Assembly: GCA_947624695.1 (NCBI GenBank)
Contig: CANQLN010000033.1
Coordinates: 1-9,929 of the forward strand
Reading direction: 5' to 3'
Source: an uncultured Bacilli bacterium
GTDB taxonomy: Bacteria > Bacillota_I > Bacilli_A > RF39 > UBA660
DNA length: 9,929 bases
Part shown: positions 5,648 through 9,929 of the stretch, piece by piece
How positions within the stretch are numbered: the stretch's first letter is position 1
Layout of the letters: each line of letters starts with the position of its first letter
Notes under the pieces: model-generated
The model's input: the letters and a program-made list of their open reading frames with translations, nothing else
What the model was told of the DNA's origin: nothing
The model's database searches: none
Made by a program: the position numbers and the translations under genes

Positions 5648-6847
5648 ATGAAAGTTTTGGCAGATACTTTAAGACCAGAAAAATTAAGTGATGTTGTAGG
5701 ACAAGACCACTTAATTGGTAAAGATAAAATTTTAACTAATTTAGTTAAGAATAAAAAATTGTTTTCCATGATCTTATATGGTCAACCTGGAATTGGTAAG
5801 ACTAGTATTGCTTATGCTTTAAGTAAAGAACTTGGTTTAAGAACCAGATTTTTAAATGCGACGGTTAATAAAAAGGAAGACTTTGATAATGTTATTGAAG
5901 AAGCCAAATTTTATGGGGATATTATTTTAGTTGTGGATGAAATTCATCGCATGAATAAAGATAAACAAGATATCTTACTTCCTTATATTGAAAAAGGAAC
6001 GATTATTTTAATTGGTCTTACGACGAGTAATCCTTATCATAAAATTAATCCCGCTATTAGAAGTCGTTGCCAAGTTTTTGAACTTCATGAATTAACCGAT
6101 AAAGATATTATTAAAGTTTTAGAACGGGCTAAAAAAGTTTTAGAAGGAATTAAAATAGATAAGAAAACTTTAGAATATATTGCTTCTCTTTCTTCAGGAG
6201 ATGTGCGTAATGCTTTAAACCTTTTAGAGATTGCTTACTACTCTACTTCAAATCATGAGATAAATATTGAAACGATTAAAAGTATTAATTCGAAACCGGT
6301 TTTTATTCATGATAAAAATGAAGATGGACATTATGATGTCTTAAGTGCTTTACAAAAGTCAATTAGAGGTAGTGATGTGGACGCTACTCTTCATTATATG
6401 GCAAGATTAATTGCGGCCGAAGACTTAGATAGTATTTATAGAAGGCTTTCCGTTATTGCTTATGAAGATATAGGCCTTGCTAATCCGGGGATTGGCCCAA
6501 GACTAGATGCGGCGATTAATGCCGCCGAAAGAGTTGGCCTTCCGGAAGCAAGAATACCTTTAGGAGAAATTGCCATTGAAATGGCTTTATCACCTAAGAG
6601 TAACAGTGCTATTATGGCTATCGATGCGGCTTTAGAAGATATTCATAAAGGGAACATTGGGAATGTCCCTAGTCATATTAAAAATGGTAATCCTAATTAT
6701 AAATATCCGCACAACTACCCTAACGATTGGGTTAACCAAGAATATTTACCAGAGAAATTAAGGGGAACAAAATATTATATAGCCAAAAATAATTTAGTGG
6801 AAAGTAATTTAAATAAAGTTCATAGAGAAATGAAGGGTGAAAAATGA
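5648..6847 (+). CDS. rarA: Replication-associated recombination protein A (RarA/MgsA), AAA+ ATPase
   Basis: A 399-residue AAA+ ATPase of the RarA/MgsA/WRNIP1 family, related to clamp-loader subunits, which acts at stalled replication forks and binds single-stranded DNA ends and SSB. Visible marks: LADTLRPEKLSDVVGQDHLIG at the N-terminus (typical of the family start), Walker A GQPGIGKTS (about 45-53), Walker B ILVVDEIHR (Asp/Glu about 97-98), sensor 1 LTTSNP, an Arg-finger region INPAIRSRC, and the C-terminal tetramerisation/MgsA region with AYEDIGLANP and AALEDIHKGNIGNVP. Length is somewhat under the ~420 of B. subtilis YrvN. ATG 5630 is in frame, but ATG 5648 has the better ribosome binding site (GGGGAT) and matches the family N-terminus. 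Its stop overlaps the gpsA start (ATGA). Confidence 0.93.
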   Translation: MKVLADTLRPEKLSDVVGQDHLIGKDKILTNLVKNKKLFSMILYGQPGIGKTSIAYALSKELGLRTRFLNATVNKKEDFDNVIEEAKFYGDIILVVDEIHRMNKDKQDILLPYIEKGTIILIGLTTSNPYHKINPAIRSRCQVFELHELTDKDIIKVLERAKKVLEGIKIDKKTLEYIASLSSGDVRNALNLLEIAYYSTSNHEINIETIKSINSKPVFIHDKNEDGHYDVLSALQKSIRGSDVDATLHYMARLIAAEDLDSIYRRLSVIAYEDIGLANPGIGPRLDAAINAAERVGLPEARIPLGEIAIEMALSPKSNSAIMAIDAALEDIHKGNIGNVPSHIKNGNPNYKYPHNYPNDWVNQEYLPEKLRGTKYYIAKNNLVESNLNKVHREMKGEK

Positions 6848-7821
6848 AAATAACAATCATGGGAACGGGAGCCTATAGTTTAGGTATTGCGAAAATGCTT
6901 AGTAAAAGATTAGATAATGAGATTATGCTTTGGACCGAAAATGCCGATACCAAAAAAGAATTTTTAGTATCTCACCAAGTGCCAAGAATATTTCCAGATA
7001 TTATTTATCCTAATAATGTTTCAATTACGGATAGTTATGAAGAAGCTTTAAAAGATACCAGTTTAATCTTTTTAATTACTTCCGCCAAATATATTGCAAG
7101 TGTTTGTGAAAATATGCGTCCTTTTTATCATGATACGCCGATTTGTATTGCTTCAAAAGGAATTGAAGATCAAACTTTAAACCCTTTATCAGTTGTTGTT
7201 CATAATATTTTAAAAACGAATAATATCTGTGTTATTTCGGGGCCTACTTTTGCTATAGACTTAGTTAATGAAGAACCAGCGGCTTTAGCCATTGCTGGTT
7301 TAAATAAAAAAACAATTAATCTGGTGCGGAATAACTTAGCTAATGATACTTTAAAATTAAGAGTATCGACCGATTTAATTGGCATTCAATTATGTGGAAG
7401 TATTAAAAATATTATTGCCATTGCGGCCGGTATATTAAAAGGTTTAGGTTATTCGGAGTCAACCCAAGCTTTCTTAATTAATGAGTCATTACATGATATG
7501 AAAAATATTATTCATGCTTTAGGAGGCAAAAAGAAAACGATTCTTTCTTTTGCGGGCGTTGGTGATTTACTTCTTACTTGTTCTAGTCCTAAGAGTCGAA
7601 ACTATTCCTTTGGCTATGTAATTGGGAGTACTAAAAGTCACAAGAAAATTGAAGAATATTTAAAAGAAAATACCGTGGAGGGTTATTATACTTTAAATTC
7701 TATATATTTAATGCTTCAAAAAAAAGGAGTAAATATACCCCTTATTAATTTAATATATGATATTGTTTGTAATGGGAAAGACCCTGCTAGTCTAGCTAAC
7801 TTTTTAATCAGCAAAGAGTAA
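6844..7821 (+). CDS. gpsA: NAD(P)+-dependent glycerol-3-phosphate dehydrogenase
   Basis: A 325-residue cytoplasmic enzyme that reversibly reduces dihydroxyacetone phosphate to sn-glycerol-3-phosphate with NAD(P)H, supplying the backbone of membrane phospholipids. The Rossmann motif GTGAYSLGIA is at 7-16, followed by IASKGIED (about 102-109), SGPTFA (132-137), CGSIKNIIAIAAGI with catalytic-region Lys188, and GDLLLTCSSPKSRNYSFG (240-257), the substrate-binding signature. Length matches the family (~330). The fixed Trp of the common GSGSWGTA motif is Tyr here, a tolerated variation. The start codon overlaps the rarA stop by four bases, so translation is coupled to rarA; no separate promoter is seen. 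The last 18 bases overlap the end of tcdA on the opposite strand, and no terminator is visible. Confidence 0.93.
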   Translation: MKITIMGTGAYSLGIAKMLSKRLDNEIMLWTENADTKKEFLVSHQVPRIFPDIIYPNNVSITDSYEEALKDTSLIFLITSAKYIASVCENMRPFYHDTPICIASKGIEDQTLNPLSVVVHNILKTNNICVISGPTFAIDLVNEEPAALAIAGLNKKTINLVRNNLANDTLKLRVSTDLIGIQLCGSIKNIIAIAAGILKGLGYSESTQAFLINESLHDMKNIIHALGGKKKTILSFAGVGDLLLTCSSPKSRNYSFGYVIGSTKSHKKIEEYLKENTVEGYYTLNSIYLMLQKKGVNIPLINLIYDIVCNGKDPASLANFLISKE

Positions 7822-8475
7822 TTCATTAATGATGTAATCGGCAATTAAAAGACCTGCAATACCGGGAGAAGTAATCATCGAATTTACTTTTCCCTTTTTT
7901 AATGGTAAAGATTCATTATAAACTACCGGTATTTTTAAATTTAAATGATTATCTCTTACTAATTTTCGTAAATTCTTTGCTAAAGGATCATTTTGCGTTT
8001 TATCTAAAGTAGTTATTTTAATATTTTGGGCATTAGTTCTATTACCCATCCCCATCGCACTAATTATTTTAAGATGATTAAGACTGGCAAATCTAATTAA
8101 TTCTAATTTAGTTTTTAAGGTATCACAAGCATCGATTATGAAGTCAAAATCTTTATCTAAATTATTTATATTATTTTCATCTAAAAACTCTTCAATGGCG
8201 GTTATTTTGATGTCTTTATTTAAGACACTAGCCATATCTTTAGCTACATCTACTTTAGATGAGCCAATAGTCTTTAGATTAGCCACTAATTGCCGGTTTA
8301 AATTCGATAATTCCACTTTATCTTTATCAATTACGGTAATATTTTTGAGTCCACTTCTAATAAGACCTAAATAGGCAAAACTACCTACTCCCCCACAACC
8401 TACTAATAATATTTTCGCTTTTTCTAATTTGGCAAAATTATCTTCACCGATTAACTCAATTATTCTTTCATACAT
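7804..8475 (-). CDS. tcdA: tRNA threonylcarbamoyladenosine dehydratase (TcdA/YrvM, ThiF/E1-like)
   Basis: A 223-residue E1-like enzyme which, by family, uses ATP to cyclise t6A37 to ct6A in tRNAs that read ANN codons. Motifs in order: ATP-binding GCGGVGS (26-32), the VIDKDKVELSNLNRQL block (48-63) with Asp50/Asp52 and Asn/Arg that contact ATP, Lys74 in GSSKVDVAKD, DACDTLKTKLELI (115-127), MGMGNR (141-146), and KTQNDPLAKNLR (159-170), where DPLA-x-x-(V/L)R is specific for TcdA rather than MoeB or ThiF. A late V-x-Y-x-E-x-P motif (VVYNESLP) is present. It is shorter than E. coli TcdA (~268) and close to compact Firmicutes forms. Start ATG 8475 follows GGTGATG. It lies directly downstream of the probable 6S RNA on the same strand and may be reached by read-through. 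Confidence 0.9.
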   Translation of the reverse strand: MYERIIELIGEDNFAKLEKAKILLVGCGGVGSFAYLGLIRSGLKNITVIDKDKVELSNLNRQLVANLKTIGSSKVDVAKDMASVLNKDIKITAIEEFLDENNINNLDKDFDFIIDACDTLKTKLELIRFASLNHLKIISAMGMGNRTNAQNIKITTLDKTQNDPLAKNLRKLVRDNHLNLKIPVVYNESLPLKKGKVNSMITSPGIAGLLIADYIINELLFAD

Positions 8476-8487
8476 TTTTCATCACCA

Positions 8488-8659
8488 AAAAACCTAGTGG
8501 TAGTTATCTTGATAAAATCCCGCTCTTCCGCAGGTGGTAGAACACATATCAAGTATTAGGATCCTCACTCTAAAATGTGAGTCTTCAACACCACAAGATA
8601 ATTAGTTCCCCAATTTATCTATATAGTCGGTTTTATATGAATAACTTACCTTACTAGGT
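8488..8659 (-). ncRNA. ssrS: Probable 6S RNA (SsrS/BsrA)
   Basis: Upstream of tcdA the minus strand reads as an RNA of about 172 nt whose ends pair: ACCTAGT (8659-8653) with ACTAGGT (8498-8492), then GGT with ACC, then AGTTAT with ATAACT, making a closing helix of about 16 pairs with two bulges. Inside are a terminal-arm hairpin CTCAC/GTGAG (8581-8564), a GTGGT/ACCAC helix, and, on the 3' strand, a small hairpin CCTGC/GCGGG around GGAAGA. A T6 run (8492-8487) ends it. The size, the paired ends and the large open middle with a small 3'-side hairpin are the design of 6S RNA, which mimics an open promoter and binds sigma-A RNA polymerase. The location supports this: in B. subtilis 6S-1 (bsrA) lies between aspS and yrvM (tcdA). 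I could not run a covariance search. Confidence 0.68.
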
Positions 8660-8665
8660 ATTTAT

Positions 8666-8674
8666 ATTATATCA
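8666..8674 (-). promoter_or_regulatory. Extended -10 promoter of the 6S RNA
   Basis: TGATATAAT reads from 8674 to 8666 on the minus strand. Seven bases further is the A at 8659 that opens the ACCTAGT closing stem, so the predicted transcript start and the start of the structured RNA coincide. A weak -35 (TGTATA, 8694-8689) lies 17 bases upstream. The promoter begins directly behind the stop of the preceding gene. Confidence 0.65.
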
Positions 8675-8700
8675 TAGTATTTTATCTTTATACACTATCT

Positions 8701-9336
8701 TTAACTTAATTTGACACCATTATCTTCCAAAGACTTATTTTCTGGGGCTTTCATCTCTTCAAAACTAGTGTAAGCCATTTGTAAAGTATTTAATATTTCT
8801 TCCTTACTTAAACCACTCATTTTAAGTCTTAATAAAGTATTATATACTTCTTCTAGGGCATAATCTTTTTTACTTTGAAGCATAGCTTTAGCAAATAACT
8901 TTAAATTTTCAATATCAATCGGATTAGTTACTAAAATATCAATGTCCTGACAAGGAATAAGACGATACTTAAGTTTTACTCCTTTTTTATTAGTTAAACT
9001 TTCCATAATTAAAGGTCTTCCTTTAAATGTTAAAGTATGACTTTCAAGTATGCCCTCTTCTTTAGTAAAAAGATGTTTAGCTAAGCTAATCTTATTCAAA
9101 GTATGATAATCACTTACGATATCATCTAAAATTGTTAAATTTTTAAATTCGGGACTATTAAAAGAGATTTCTTTTAAAGTACCATATTCTTTAAAAAGAT
9201 GCTCTAAAAAATTATGATAATCTTCTTGTAAGAATATTTCATAATTAGCCATAATTTCTTTTCTTAAAGCACTAGCTTCTTCTAACTTACTATTTCCTCG
9301 CCACCTACAGATATTCATTATCTTCATCGAGGCCAT
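8701..9336 (-). CDS. Protein of unknown function, paralogue of its upstream neighbour (211 aa)
   Basis: A soluble, charged, mostly helical protein with no signal peptide or membrane segment. I do not recognise the family. An unusual N-terminus (MASMKIMNICRWRGNSKLEE) precedes a region that aligns by eye with the neighbouring gene product: YEIFLQEDY (32-40), DDIVSDYHTLN (71-81), IPCQDID (127-133) and a C-terminal GLSKEEILNTLQMAY (165-179), which resembles a two-helix motif. The ribosome binding site GGGGAG lies six bases before ATG 9336, so this start is well supported. It is separated from the upstream gene by 27 bases, so the two form an operon; the 6S promoter begins right after its stop and no terminator is visible between them. 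Confidence 0.7.
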   Translation of the reverse strand: MASMKIMNICRWRGNSKLEEASALRKEIMANYEIFLQEDYHNFLEHLFKEYGTLKEISFNSPEFKNLTILDDIVSDYHTLNKISLAKHLFTKEEGILESHTLTFKGRPLIMESLTNKKGVKLKYRLIPCQDIDILVTNPIDIENLKLFAKAMLQSKKDYALEEVYNTLLRLKMSGLSKEEILNTLQMAYTSFEEMKAPENKSLEDNGVKLS

Positions 9337-9363
9337 CTTTATCTCCCCTTTTTATTTTCTTAT

Positions 9364-9929
9364 TTATCTTCTTTTACTTATTTCTTCATTAGCTACTTTA
9401 GCATAAGCAATTTTTAATAAATCCATTATTTCTTGAGAATTTAATCCTTCAGATCTTAAATTTTCAATTATTTTATCAATCATATTAGGACTTTCTTGCC
9501 TATTTGCTACGACATTAAGAGCATATTCTACTAATTTATCCATATCAATTACATCACAAGGAGTATTGTAGCTACTTTCTTTAGAAATAGTAATATTAAA
9601 AGCATCATAAACTTGATAAAGTTGATTATACCTAACATGTTTACTTACTAAATAGCCTATCATTCCTTGATAATTTAAAGCTATTTGATAATCTAATCTC
9701 GAATATTTTGGACTTTCACCATCATCAATAATATTATAAGAGCGTTTAAGATCATTATGGCTCATATAATCATTGATAATACTTAGAAGTGTTTGGGCAT
9801 TTTCTTTAGTATTTTCATCATACTTTAAAGTCATTGAACTAGCTACTTTTAATAACCACTCCATATATTCTGGACTTAAAAATTTTTCATATAAACTATA
9901 CTTAAGATCTTCTTCTTCTTTAAGCATTC
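9364..9929 (-). CDS. Protein of unknown function, first of a tandem paralogous pair (possibly 5' partial)
   Basis: An open frame of 187 residues from ATG 9927, two bases from the window edge, so its ribosome binding site cannot be seen and a longer N-terminus is possible. The product is soluble, acidic and helical, with no recognised domain. By eye it shares YEKFLSPEY (13-21), a SIINDYMSHND segment (49-59), TPCDVIDMD (122-130) and GLNSQEIMDLLKIAY (161-175) with the gene downstream, in the same order, which points to tandem duplication followed by strong divergence. The C-terminal motif matches at 7 of 15 positions (G, L, E, I, L, A, Y). No function can be assigned. Confidence 0.65.
   Translation of the reverse strand, partial: MLKEEEDLKYSLYEKFLSPEYMEWLLKVASSMTLKYDENTKENAQTLLSIINDYMSHNDLKRSYNIIDDGESPKYSRLDYQIALNYQGMIGYLVSKHVRYNQLYQVYDAFNITISKESSYNTPCDVIDMDKLVEYALNVVANRQESPNMIDKIIENLRSEGLNSQEIMDLLKIAYAKVANEEISKRR

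Noticed and set aside
7200..7385. Minus-strand open frame inside gpsA
   Set aside because: It lies wholly within a gene with all GpsA motifs and has no ribosome binding site.
8138..8374. Plus-strand open frame inside tcdA
   Set aside because: It lies within a gene with complete TcdA motifs; its product is Leu/Ser-rich and unlike any protein I know.
8488..8659. SRP RNA, T-box or riboswitch as an alternative for the structured RNA
   Set aside because: A GGAA-containing loop recalls SRP RNA, but the flanking conserved SRP bases are missing. There is no T-box sequence or specifier loop, and the gene downstream is not aminoacid-related. End-to-end pairing and synteny fit 6S better.
1..9929. Mycoplasma-type code (TGA = Trp)
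   Set aside because: Trp is always TGG, no in-frame TGA occurs in any gene, and rarA ends at a TGA coupled to the gpsA start.
1..9929. CRISPR arrays, insertion sequences, tRNA or rRNA genes
   Set aside because: No regularly spaced repeats, transposase motifs, tRNA cloverleaf or rRNA segments were seen on either strand.

Overview
The window is AT-rich (about 25% GC by hand count over the first 240 bases) and dense with short-spaced genes. Ribosome binding sites are strong and of the AGGTGAT/GGGAG type, promoters are sigma-A-like with frequent extended -10 elements, and no TGA occurs inside any gene. Together with the gene content (TIGR04086 and DUF421 membrane proteins, RarA, GpsA, TcdA, and a probable Firmicutes-type 6S RNA beside tcdA), this points to a low-GC member of the Bacilli, such as an uncultured gut lineage near the Mollicutes/Erysipelotrichia, using the standard code. 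This placement is an inference; no rRNA marker is present.

Left part (1-1579): the 3' end of a surface-type protein gene whose last ~150 bases form an abrupt GC-rich, adenine-poor island (about 54% GC) that looks like the variable region of a diversity-generating retroelement target. A shared terminator separates it from a convergent TIGR04086 membrane protein gene, which is divergent from a DUF421/YetF membrane protein gene.

Middle (1594-4636): a near-consensus promoter drives a two-gene operon (HTH protein, then a single-pass, cysteine-rich exported-domain protein) ending in a terminator. A ~400-base gene-free stretch with several palindromes follows, then a ZIP-family metal transporter gene and a 45-codon Asn/Ser/Arg-rich small gene.

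Right part (4659-9929): xerD (minus) is divergent from a translationally coupled rarA-gpsA pair (plus). gpsA overlaps tail-to-tail with tcdA (minus). Upstream of tcdA, on the same strand, is an RNA of about 172 nt with paired ends, best read as 6S RNA. Beyond it are two tandem minus-strand genes for related proteins of unknown function, the second cut by the window edge.

Functionally the region is mostly housekeeping: chromosome dimer resolution and replication-fork maintenance (xerD, rarA), phospholipid precursor synthesis (gpsA), tRNA modification (tcdA), RNA polymerase regulation (6S) and metal uptake (ZIP). The retroelement-like variable tail at the left edge is the one accessory-looking signal. 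No reverse transcriptase or template repeat is visible inside the window.
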